Below, piece by piece: positions 20,861 to 32,399 of a DNA stretch of 64,000 nt. Position 1 is the first letter of the stretch; every line of letters starts with the position of its first letter. Source of the DNA: Chondrosia reniformis (lineage: Eukaryota > Porifera > Demospongiae > Chondrillida > Chondrillidae). Made by a program: the position numbers and the translations under genes. Below the pieces are notes generated by a model, which was not told the DNA's origin, searched no databases, and was given only the letters and a program-made list of their open reading frames with translations. The stretch is from the NCBI GenBank assembly GCA_947172415.1, contig OX359194.1, forward strand, positions 5,704,001 to 5,768,000, given 5' to 3'.

Positions 20861-21378
20861 TAGGGGTCACTTGGATTTCTAACTTGCACTGTGTAGCTAG
20901 TACTTGATTGTAATCAAATTATATAATAACACCAGATAAGCTGTTGGTTTACTCCATATTATATGACATGTATAGTTATTGAAACATTTTAATGTGTAAT
21001 GTGTGGGTTTTAGCTTGTGAAATTGTCCAGGAAGACAATTTTAAAGCTATATAGCTAGCCACACAAAATTGTTCTCTCTCACACACCTCCTCCTCCTCCT
21101 CCTCCTCTGTTCACCGTGTCAATTAGGGACATTGGGCAGAAAGTAGCTGTTTTGCAAATACCACTGCAGAGTCAGATGTACTAGAGTGTTACCCTCCACT
21201 CTAATCTGGCCACTACTGCTTATATCCATTTGGGCATACCCCCTTAGGTCCTGGCTGACGAGGTAGCACCAGCGTAGAGGCACATCCCCACACATTATTT
21301 GTGTATATGTACTAAGAGAGTAAATACGTTTAATACAGTACCACTGTATTGATTTAATGATGTCTGTATATTGTACAG

Positions 21379-24300
21379 AATGTTCCCAAGGACTGTCCCC
21401 AGCTATTTCCCAATCCACTCTCCACTCTTGGTTATCCAGTTCACAGTGGAATGGTCTCTTCAAGTAGAACCCTGAATCTCACTGTCCGAAATCTTGTGAA
21501 TTATAATGTGAGTTTTCCTATAATAAATTTAAAAGTACACATATACATACATACATATTATTTCAGTAAGGTTTTTAAAAACTTAAATGTGAATGGTTTT
21601 TTACTTAATATGAACCAGTAACCAGTCAATTACAGCATGGATATACATAATTAAGTTTCTTACTTATAATAACTGCTTCAGACAAACAAGAATTTATCCT
21701 TAAATACGTATACTTTTCAAGAGGTACATACGTATAAGGGAATACAGTACCACCGAAAACTCTTGTATCCTCATCCAAAGCTCTCACTAGCTTTAGTTCT
21801 CTATAGGCCTTTACTCTAAAATAGATGTAAGCATATAAGGCAAATGGCATGTTAGATTATTCATTTAGTGTTCAGTATGTACCTGTAGGACTATATACGT
21901 ATTTGAAATATTATGAATATCAAATTATATAGTTAAGCAATGAGTGCCAACTGTCTGTTGAAAGCAATACCGTAAAACTGAGGGCAGTTGTACTTGATGC
22001 CACTTCTCTAATGTGTTTGATAACCTCTCTATTTGAGCTGCTCACACCAAACAGAACCAAAGTGATTGGGACTGTTAGAGTTCTCTGCAGCTGGACAAAT
22101 GGAGTTGATGAGTTTCCCATCGACAACCAGAAGGATCTGTTCCAAGTATGTTTATAGAGAGAAACTTAGTGTCGTTAAACTAGGAATAAACATGAAATTA
22201 CAATTACCAGCTAACTCTCTGTTCTACACCTTCACTGCCTGGTATGACTATAAGCTGCTGTCTAAAGTTAGGATCACATTGCATTAGTATGTAGTGCCCA
22301 TATATATATATATAACTGTGACTTCTTGAGAAGTTTCAAATTTACTCCCTTTAGCATGCAGTACTATATACACTTATTTAGTAATATATATGACATATCT
22401 CTGTATATTATATTTTTTATGTATGTACGTGTAAGGATACTGCCTTGAAGTTCAAATATTACTTTTTTAATATACTTACATAACTCTGTTTACAATACGT
22501 ATGTTGAAAGTCATACGAGATTCATTTTCACCCTTTAATTATTGAAATCCTGCATTCACATAACATATAATTGATGGGTATGTTCTTCAATCACATATGT
22601 TGGCAATCACAATTAATTTTATATATATTATTGTATAACGGTATTATTATATAATAACCCATATGTATATAGGATCTTACAGAGATGTCTTGCCTTTCCC
22701 CACTTCCAGTTGTCATTTATGATTGCTTCAAGATTGGTTTGCAAGGTTGCTCAGCCTGTTTCGCTCAAGAAGACATACTTCAGTGTAGCTATTGTACAAC
22801 TACTAACACTTGTGTTTATGGACATGTTGTATCATCAATGTGTCGTCATAGCAACAGCTTTAGTTACTGTGGCCTACCAAGTGTAACAAGTATAAACTGT
22901 TTTGATTTTGACCAGAAGTGTTCCATTATGTCCAGTTATATGTCCTTAAGTTTTGGATTGGCTTACTGTTACACTGCAATGCACAACGAGTGAATGCTTT
23001 ATAAACCTCATTTAATGTATAAGTATTGCTTTACACATTTAATAATATGTTTAATTATATGTTAAGCTTTGATTAGCTCCAATTCTTATGTTGACAGATT
23101 TCACCATTGTCTGGTCCAGTAAAGGTGGGACAGCTTTGACTATCACAGGACAAAATTTGGGTTTCTTTCCAAAAGAAAATGTATCTATATTAATTGGCGG
23201 GCAATTGTGTCCCATAGTCAGTGACAAGATAATTCCTGGGGTACAGTTAGTGTGTGTAATACCACCATCAATGGACAGAGAACCAACTAGTGTGGCCATA
23301 ACGCTGGAGATATCGTTTCAGCTAAGTGTCGGCAACTACATGTACAAAGAGCCAGTAATTAATAAAATATTTCCAAATCGTGGCCCATCTGCTGGAGGAA
23401 CTAATATAATGATATTTGGATCAAATTTAGACATTGGAAATATTGAAAACACAATTGTATCAATTGATGGGCATGTTTGCATAAGGTAAAATGTCTTCTA
23501 TTTTACTAATTATATCAGAGAGTATGTTACTCTCTAAGCCATGCAGGATGGCCAAACAATGGCTGCCCTATTCTATGTATTATCAATTATTACCTCAAAA
23601 AGTTTGGTTATATCCAAATACGTATGCAGTCATTTACATACGTATACGTATACGCCTTTTGAGCTGTCATAAATGTGTTACTGCTCTTTATACTACATGT
23701 GCAAGGTACTATGTATAGACCTAATTCTTAAATTCATCATTTTTCTTCTTATATAATTACAGAATTGAAATACAATCTTCAAGTATTTTATGTACCACTA
23801 CTTCAACTGATAAATCCAACGTCACAGCAGAGATTCAGCTAACAATCGATGGGAATAACTTTCTTGGTCCATCAAGTGTATTATATACATATGTGAAGCC
23901 TATTTTCAAGTCTCTCTTTGATAAATCAAATTTCAATGATGGAAATATCATTTCAAGGTAAATTGCTGAGATTTTTGCTGAGATTTTGTACGTATACAGA
24001 GAGAGAACTGCATTAAATATTGTTCTCTTACTTATATGCTTTTGTATTTAATAGAGGTGGGGTCACTATCTTTATTAATGGAGAGAATATGGATGCAGCA
24101 ATCCAACCACAATTATCCCTTAAAGTTGACAACATGACATATATTACAGTTAGTATCTTATCCATAATAACTAATATATTTCTATATATTCCTATGTACC
24201 TATTATTATATATTTAAAATGTGTTTAATGTATATACGTATGTAGAACTGCAGCGTGGATACTCATATAAGACTCTTGTGTGTGGCACCAGTCTTTAAAG

Positions 24301-25489
24301 GAGTTGTAGCTGGTACTGTCTTTAAATATTTCTTGATATTTGATAATGAGGAATTAACTGATTTACAGAATGTTCAGACATTGGTTGCCGTGGTGAATCC
24401 TGTATTTGACAAGAATACCACAATCGAATACAATGAAAATAATGGGGAATTTATTCATTTACAAGTGAATATATACAGTCATCAATGTTGTTAGTTGTTT
24501 ATTTTATGACTATATATTAACATACGTATATATTTAACTGGCTGCTTTGTACATATGTATGTATGTATAGGGTAGAAACTTGAACAATGTTCTCAAGACA
24601 GATATAAGCATAACTATTGCATCACAGTATTGTTCAAGTATGAGTGTCACTGACACTATGGTAGTTTGCAAGCCATCTCAATTTAGTCCAAATGGACTAC
24701 GTATACCTATGTAACCAGATCTGTGTACGTATGTATACACAGGGAATCACATTCTGAATCAATATATATATGTGTAGCGGCTTCACTAGCTGGTTCAGTG
24801 TTTTTCTATAGTGTTTACTGGTACAAAGAGACTGCTATATACAAAAACAATGCCATATTAAAATGTACAGTTTTATATTCACATTTCATCATGGCCTTTG
24901 CACAGTGTTTGTTCAATTAGCCCCTCCTTTATACAGTGTGTTATACATCTTACTGTGTGTTCTGTACATACTGGCCATTGACCTTTGCCTATGTATTCTA
25001 GTGTCTTATGTAGTCAACCAATACTGTAATTCCTTACTGTACGTAGGTTCATATTGGCTCAGGTGAAGGCATTTAGTGGAGGAAATTGGTACAATCAGGT
25101 ACAAATCAAACTTTATTACTATCCTGATGTCAAGTCTAGCCTCCATCACACTGACATAATCAGGACACACCTATTATATACATATGTTAAATATACAGAA
25201 CTTAGCTATACTTTGTTTCGATCCATGTAATTGTGTTTCTCTAGAAACTGTTCAAGATGAAAAACAAACAAAAGCAGCCAGTAACTATGAAAATCCATAT
25301 GATATTGATGTTTTGGATTTTGAAGACCAGTTGCCAAAGATGTGCATTGAAAAGTGTAACTCGTATGCTTCTGACTCATTTCAATCACAATATGACTTTG
25401 AGAGATATGTAGAAATGACTGGCAGGAGAGCATCTGATTCAAATTGGGACTTTGATGATCCAAAAGTCTTAGCCTTAAGTGGCTTGTAA
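21379..25489 (+). CDS. Plexin-like receptor with PSI/IPT repeats and a short tail (5' end not found)
   Basis: Exons read by eye: 21379-21507, 21933-22145, 22673-22889, 23098-23485, 23763-23957, 24055-24148, 24246-24464, 24571-24700, then less certain ones near 24779 and 24923, and a final exon 25245-25489. The first eight join in phase. Features in order: plexin-type NVPKDCPQLFPNPLSTLGYP with NECQLSVES; a PSI domain (YDCFKIGLQGCSACF...CSYCTTTNTCVYG); at least three IPT/TIG units (GGTALTITGQNLGFF, GPSAGGTNIMIFGSNL, RGGVTIFINGENMD); GRNLNNVLKTDISITI; a membrane span (SVLYILLCVLYILAIDLCLC). The tail of about 80 residues has NYENPYDIDVLDFED and ends ALSGL, a class I PDZ-ligand pattern. No GAP or kinase domain follows. 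The upstream Sema domain was not seen; the left flank is transposon-rich. Phase at the last two junctions is unresolved. Confidence 0.78.
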
Positions 25490-26220
25490 AACACCTCACA
25501 ACCTGACTACTGTGCTTTGTGGTTTGCTAAACATTCCAAAGATAATTATAAATTGTATACACATACATGATATATACATCTTCAATTTCAAAATCGTTAA
25601 GTTAAGAATGTAACACTTTTGTTATGATAGTTAATGTCTTAAATTAAAAGTTAAACTACATAATTATATTATCATATTATCATTCCTTTTAAACATAAAT
25701 TGCAGGTTATTCACTTATATACATACGTACACATGATGAATTGCATGCATATATAAATACGTATATAGCATTTTTTACTGTGGAGATCTTTATATATAAT
25801 ATCCATACAGATATATGTATGGCATTACACAATCAAACCTAATTGTGTAGATTGGAGACTGATAAGAGTAATGTTGCTTGATCCATATAAACATTACTTG
25901 GTCCATATTATATACGTATAACTTTAATAAAAATGCTTTATTAATTTTTATAGTCACAGAATTGTGGATCATTGAAACAAGGAATTCGAAACTACTATTC
26001 ATTGACTTAAAATAAGAAAGTTTACATTAAAATAAGAGAACGTTTACATTCAAATAATGAAGTTTGTCAGCAGACAGTTAAAATATAGTCACTGTTGGAA
26101 ACTTTCACAATCCAATGAGATCATCTACATAGTAAACTGAGTCAGTTTCTAGCCACTTTTCATCAAAATGGACTCAATCTGCACATGTAATATATACAAG
26201 AACAAATCATATCTGATCAA

Positions 26221-26251
<31 letters not shown>

Positions 26252-26340
26252 CATAAGCAAGCTAAACACCAATGTACAAAATGTACATATATTCCAAGTC
26301 ACAATGACAACTGTAGGCCCTGGAACAACTAGCTTTTAAA
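25490..26340. other. AT-rich intergenic region
   Basis: 3' flank of the plexin-like gene. It holds a (TA)n run near 26227-26251 and no supported gene. Confidence 0.6.
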
Positions 26341-26844
26341 ATTGCTGCGTCTAAACATATTATGAGGGACACTGGAAGCTCAAATGACCAGTCAGAGAGT
26401 TATATGGCCATGTATATACAGCAGGACACAATTAAAGAATAAAGCTATAGCTAGCTTGAAAATGACAAATCAAATCAGGTCAAAAACTTGTGTCAAATTA
26501 GGCCAAGGCCTTCCTGTTTTCTGGATGAATTCTAATTCCAGTAAATTCGTAAGGGTTATGCAACTTACTTTAAAATAAGGGCCTGCATGCATCTCTCCAC
26601 TCAGTATAAATAGTGAGTGCAATATGCTATTCAGCTGGTCTATTGAGTTTAGATATGTTCCAAACAGTGCAGCCTTTAAATATATAGGGACTCCTTGATG
26701 AACTGCAAGCAGCATGAGAGAGAAAATATAAAATAAGAATATTTAGAGTTGTATATATATAATGGTAAATCTGGATCTGAACTCACTTGAGGATAATTCA
26801 TCTTCAGTTTGGTTTTGTACTCCTCTTTGTATCAACTTCCAACC

Positions 26845-27080
26845 ATGAAAAAGTTGAATCCGGGGCACACCACGCGGAGGTGGGAGTACATCGTGCCCCC
26901 CACTCCGCCCAGTAGTGCTCCACGTTCCCAGCTAGGAGGGGAGGAAGATGCGCGGGAACGGCTCGGCGTACCTAGCCGCCCTGTGACCAGTTACTAGATC
27001 AAGGTACAAATGCTACGTGTACAATGACCCGACCCTGGCGGACCTCAAACCTTCTTCATTGAGAATCATGACACACCGGC
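26845..27080. other. GC-rich island 1 in the repeat locus
   Basis: Abrupt CpG-containing stretch (aatccggggcacaccacgcg, agatgcgcgggaacggctcg) in AT-rich surroundings. I could not match it to an rRNA, tRNA, SRP or spliceosomal RNA, and it has no clear pol III B box. It may be a promoter island, a structured RNA or a foreign repeat. Confidence 0.4.
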
Positions 27081-28439
27081 GTAGCACCAGAGAACAGTGC
27101 GTCACTTTACCTCAAATCAGACCTGCCTTCGTATGAGATAGGGACCACTAAAGGAATGGAAAGGATTGGACTAAAGGAATGGAAAGGATATCATACTAAA
27201 CATGGTAAACTTAAGCATGTACATTACCTACAAGTAAAATATGGCTAAACACATTGTCAGGTAGAATGTACACAGTCTAACACACTATGCATGGTAGGAG
27301 AAAATTAATAGGACATGACAACCAGCTCAAATGACTATAAACATGACCAAATAGACCAGAGACAACTCGCACAAAGTGATTAGGGACTGCCACAAGCAAG
27401 CTCATAGTTGTAAAATCCAAAAACAGACCAGGAACAGGAACCACCAGCTCAAAATGACAAGTTCAGATTGATGAAAGTAGATGAAGTATAGTCAGGAATT
27501 AAAATGGTAAAACCTGTAGAATGTAGGAAATATATACTATAAATACAACTGAATATTGTACATGTAAATATGGTAAACCTTTGAAAGACAAGATCAAGTG
27601 CTGGCAAATCTCTATTTCTTCAGTTGAATTGTTTTGTAATTTTGTTATTTTTACTGGCATTAAATCAATGTACGAAGAATGTAATTTTACATTCAAAGAT
27701 GAAATTTGGGACTGCCAGCTGAAATTTGCAAAATCCATGATAAATAGGCTATCCAGCTCAAAGTATAAGAAAAAAGTAGAAAATTTGCCAAGTCATCTAT
27801 AAACCTTGCAGAACCTGTAGAATATAAAAATACTATAATGCATGAAACTGAATAATGTACATATATAAATATGTCAAACCTTCATGACAAAGATCCAGCT
27901 GGTTGCTTGATATCTTTTCTGTTCTGAAGTTAAATTGACTGATGTGTTCTGAAGTTAAATTGAATTGATGTATCTTTCCGTTCTGATGTTATCTTTCTGT
28001 TTTGTAGTTAAACGCAGTAGACTTAATGTATCTTTCCGTTCTAAAGTTAAATTGATTTTTGCGGACATCCAGCACAATTAAGTCAAAGTAGAAGAAAAAG
28101 TCCAAAATTTTCATATCAAATGGAAAACTTGCATGTGCAGAACCTGAAGAATGTATATATATATAAAATAGAGCTGAACAGTGTGCATATATATAAACAT
28201 GTTAACCTTTAAAAGATTGCTTGGTGCATCTTTCTGTTCTTGAAGGTAAATTTCTGTTCGTTGAGTTGAAATTTCTGTTCAAGTTGAAAAATTGTTCAGT
28301 TAAAAATTAAAAATTTCAGTTGAGTTGAGTTGAAATTTCTGTTGAAGTTAATTTGAAATTTCTAAGTTATGTTAATTTAAAAGATGAAATTAAGTGACCA
28401 TTCTTAAGTAATCCAGGCCCTGTTTTCTTCTTGAAGCAA

Positions 28440-28640
28440 AATGAATTGTTTAAAATTAAAATGCAAAAATGCCAATCTTGATGAATTGTTGAATTAAAAT
28501 GCAAAAATGCCAATCTTGATGAATTGTTAGAAATAAAATGCAAAAAAGCCAATCTTGCTGAATTGTTAGAAATAAAATGCAAAAATGCCAATCTTGCTGA
28601 ATTGTTAGAAATAAAATGCAAAAATACCAATCTTGCTGCA
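28440..28640. repeat. ~37-bp tandem array (atgcaaaaatgccaatcttg...)
   Basis: About five units containing atgcaaaaatgccaatcttg followed by a tgaattgttagaaataaa-type spacer. Open frames across it on the minus strand are by-products. Confidence 0.9.
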
Positions 28641-29364
28641 TTTATAAATGCAATTTACTGAGTATTTAGGCCAAAAGCCAATGTCTGAGTTAACCGTTGC
28701 AATGCACAAGGCCAAATTAATCTCATATGCATGCCTTGGGTTTACTAATCGATCAATATATAGCCAGCTCAAAGTGGCAAGTCTTTTAAACAACAGCCAG
28801 CTCAAAGTGGTAAGTTGAAAGGATATTAAGAGCTATTTTAAAGTAACAATTCAAAAAAAAACAGACCATGGACTGCCAGCTCGGTGGCGAGTCAAAAATG
28901 GAACAGGGCAGCCAATTCAAAGTTGCAACTCCACAGAAACTTGGACATCCAATTCAAATTATGTCTTAGAAAATGAGTCCCGAAAGATTGCATTTCAAAG
29001 ATTGCAGAACCTGTGGAATGTAGAAAAATAATAATACAACCGAATGTACGTATATACAAATATGACAAACCTTCAAAAGGTGAAGATCTGGCTGCCTTGG
29101 TGATAAATTACTGTTCTGAAGTCATGAATTGAAGTTCAGTTGATTTTATGGTCCTGAAGTCATGAATTGCATGAAGTTCAGTTGATTTTTTAAATTTTCT
29201 TAACACTGGCATCTTTGCAGTTAAGAGTTGTAAGTTATTTTTTTTCATTTACGTTGCAATTTTTAAACTGCTGATATTACATTGACTTCAGCATTTTTTA
29301 AATTCAAAAATAAAATAAGTGACCATTCAAAGTCGGCCATATTTTCTTACAACGCAAAATGCTA

Positions 29365-29505
29365 ATCTTTTGCAAATCTTGAAAAAATGCAAATCTTGAA
29401 AAAATGCAAATCTTGAAAAAATGCAAATCTTGAAAAAATGCAAATCTTGAAAAATGCAAATCTTGAAAAATGCAAATCTTGAAAAATGCAAATCTTGAAA
29501 ATGTC
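29365..29505. repeat. 16-18-bp tandem array (aaatgcaaatcttgaaaa)
   Basis: About eight units of aaatgcaaatcttgaaaa, some with two bases fewer. The unit resembles the core of the 28440 array and sits at the matching position of the second long module. Confidence 0.92.
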
Positions 29506-29689
29506 AAACTTACCTTAAGTCTACATATATACTACCCTTAAATCACATACACAAAATCTTACTGTCAATATATACACATCCAAATTTCCTGTGCTAACCA
29601 ATGCAGACGTTTGTAAAATGCCCCAATGATAACCAAATTCCAAGTGTATGCAAATGACTGTGGTGTATGCAAATGCAATTACCTTAAAA

Positions 29690-30020
29690 CGGGCAGCCTA
29701 AAACAGGGACTCCGGTCAGAGCTTCTCTTCGCCGAGTCGGTGGGTATTGGTCCCACGCACTGCTTCCAGACCATCAGCCTCGATCTTCGGGAGAACAAAC
29801 GCACAAAGGCGAGTTGCTAGGGAGGAACAACCCCGGATCCTAGGCCATATTGGAGAAGACCATCCCCCTCAGAGAAACCTCAGGTCCTTCAGCAGTACAT
29901 GGTCCCATGACCGTACTCCAAGCCATGGTTGTCGCACCAAATTCCCGGAGGCTGGCGAACCGTATACTCCGGCGCTGGAGCGGAGTGGGGCCCGAAGGCC
30001 AAAGAATGAAATTTGCTAGG
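29690..30020. other. GC-rich island 2 at the edge of the repeat locus
   Basis: CpG-rich stretch (cttcgccgagtcggtgggta, ccggcgctggagcggagtgg) ending near a tttataataaacgac string. Short open frames (for example 29747-30019) have no recognisable domain. Strand and role are unknown. Confidence 0.4.
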
Positions 30021-32160
30021 GTCTATTTATAATAAACGACTTTTTGCGAACGATCTTCTGGTGGCAAGTTCGAGAACAATGAGTACGTGTAGTACATCTA
30101 TTCAGCTATTCTGCAAAGAATAGTCAATAACAGCTCAGCAAAACCTTCCTCCATAGAAAGAACATCAGCAGGCGAAAGTCACAACAGCTCAGCCACGAAC
30201 TTCTCTATAGACTCATTCTTCCGTAGTATACATCTATTGTACCCAGTACAACAGCATGTAATCAATTACAATCGAACACTCTATACACACACATCCAGAG
30301 CAAGACAGTTTGATATATGCACCGTTTACTCTATTAGGTACGTACTCTTAAGATGGAGCAGTTTACAGATCGTTTATAAGCTCGTAAGCAAGTTACAAAA
30401 TGTATTTTGTTCGCATCTTTGTAGCTTTCGTATAATGCATATACATGTATGTACAAATAAAATTTGACATTGTAACTCTTTCAATTTACCAATACATTTT
30501 ATATTGAGCATTGCAAAATTCGAAATCTAATGTGTACAATAACACCCGCGATCTACGTATTACGGGAAGATCTAGAATGATGCATTGGAGATACGTCTAC
30601 TGGCAACGTGATGATAAGATGGCAGCCGTCAAGTGAAGGTTCGGCTTTATTAAATTTTTACTTTTGCGATTACAGTTGTTTAGAAACCTCAGTCCCAGCT
30701 TTCATTATACTGTCAATGGCGTTAATAAAGCACTTCTTAAGTCGTTTGAAAGATTTTGACTGAGAAATTGATATGTGTATATAAGACAAGTCCAGACCAG
30801 CTAGTTATAACACTTGATCAAATATATACACTTTCAGGCTTATTTGAGAACTATAATATTGGTGTTGTCATGGTAATTTGTACTTGTATACTTAAATGAT
30901 TTGATAATTTCCTTCAAGTCAGACGGGAATCATTTGAATTGTTTTTAGAGTTAGCTATCTATCTCAGTCCAGGCCAATGAAAGTACATGTTCGTTCTTAT
31001 TATCTAGCTACTATAAGTTTTGTTTTAAATTTCTAATCATAAAGGAATTATATATTTATGGTGCTAACCAAAGGAATCCCAAAACGTTTCATACAATTTG
31101 CCAGTAGTTATAGCCACTGTCAAACTGTATGAAACACTTAAACATGACCGCCCAATTTGATGTATTTCAATTAGCACTTGATTAATCAGCAAAAAAGCAA
31201 CTTTGGTTACATTTGATTATTTGCAGTTATTTATGTATGCTTTGATCATCGATTTTGAACCTTTGCAAAATGGTTAACCAGCTGCAGTAATAGGTCCATT
31301 TCTGATAATTGTCATTAATTTTTATTTCCTAGAGAATGCGCTATCCCTATAGGTTTGAACAAACTCCTGCCAAACCTACGTATACCATCCCTACTTCAAC
31401 TATCATTCATGGTGTAGAAGTGATGTATATCACTTAAACTTTACTTCTATAGATTCAGTTTTAAAATGTTTTGTTTTACTTGTTTTAATTGTTATGTTAA
31501 ATATAGAAAGTGAGATATTCACACTAAAGTATGGAAAAAAGTGATGAATATTGTCATAATAAGTAGAACTAGTTGAGAAAGTCTTTAATTTTAAGAGTGT
31601 ACTGATTAGAGAACTTTGTTAGAATGTTCTGGTTAGTGTATGTTATGGGACATAACAAAGCAGATTGTAGGGTCAAGCTCAACACAAGTCATGCCATATT
31701 TAGCAGTTCATTTTCAGAATGACAGCCAAGCGGCACCAGTAGAATTGGAATAACAGCCATGCTGTGAAAACAATAATTAGGAAAATTAATTCTTGGCTAA
31801 TTATATTAGGCTTATATATATATATACAAGACTTTATGAGAATATATGTAAACTGTAAGAAGTATATATTACATCTATACTACCTATTTACCAACTGTGT
31901 GCATGCTGCATGGTTTTAATAAAAGGATTGTTGCATGTACGTATATACGTATAATTACCTAATATTATGGTACATACAGATGGTTAAGGGGAATTACAGT
32001 GGAACCTCTATTATATTATCCATTACCTAAAAGGAAAAGGAAGGTACGTATATGGGACAACTAATATACAGTGTGTATGCATTCCTTATAATCATGCACT
32101 TTTAAAGAACAAACTATAGAACTGTTGTTTGAGCAATCATTTTTTTTTCTACATTTTTCT
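30021..32160. other. Intergenic region upstream of the second receptor's 3' flank
   Basis: AT-rich with no supported gene. It contains a 15-bp-arm inverted repeat (31086-31135, gtttcatacaatttg / caaactgtatgaaac) and a copy of the ccatccctacttc dispersed repeat near 31386. Confidence 0.5.
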
Positions 32161-32399
32161 CAGTAAAAAGTATATGAGTAATAAATCTTACATTTTCTTC
32201 AACATTTTACATATACGTACATGCATGCAATACGTTATACATATGTGCGTATGTATTTGAGGAGTTATACTAATAATAGAGTATATAATTAATACATGAG
32301 TATATAAGATAGGAGACGTGTTCTATACGTATCGATCTCTTCCTATGCAGCTTGCTACTCCTAATATCACACTATTTTGGTTTACCTTGTATGTAGCAA

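Larger units (their letters stand above)
26340..29560. repeat. Non-coding locus of diverged higher-order repeats
   Basis: The motif cagaacctgtagaatg, followed about 60 bp later by tatgtcaaaccttcaaaag and a tail like aagatctggctg, recurs near 27512, 27812, 28141 and 29008. A second motif, ccagctcaaagtggcaag, recurs at least six times between 27320 and 28920. Two of the long modules (from 28141 and 29008) run on through ataagtgaccattcwwaag and gttttcttcttgaagcaaaatg-like sequence into their own tandem arrays. Stops in all frames make coding unlikely. On the minus strand each ~70-bp module begins GTTTACC and ends CTACAG, like a short intron. Confidence 0.7.

Noticed and set aside
21119-21463. 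114-codon minus-strand frame upstream of the plexin-like gene
   Set aside because: It overlaps the plus exon 21379-21507, which has splice sites, correct phase and plexin-type cysteines; the minus frame shows no domain.
28367-28805. LHFISNNS-type repetitive ORFs
   Set aside because: Created by a ~37-bp tandem repeat; composition and stops elsewhere argue against coding.
26845-30020. tRNA, rRNA or SRP RNA in the GC-rich islands
   Set aside because: No cloverleaf, A/B boxes or recognisable conserved RNA core was found.
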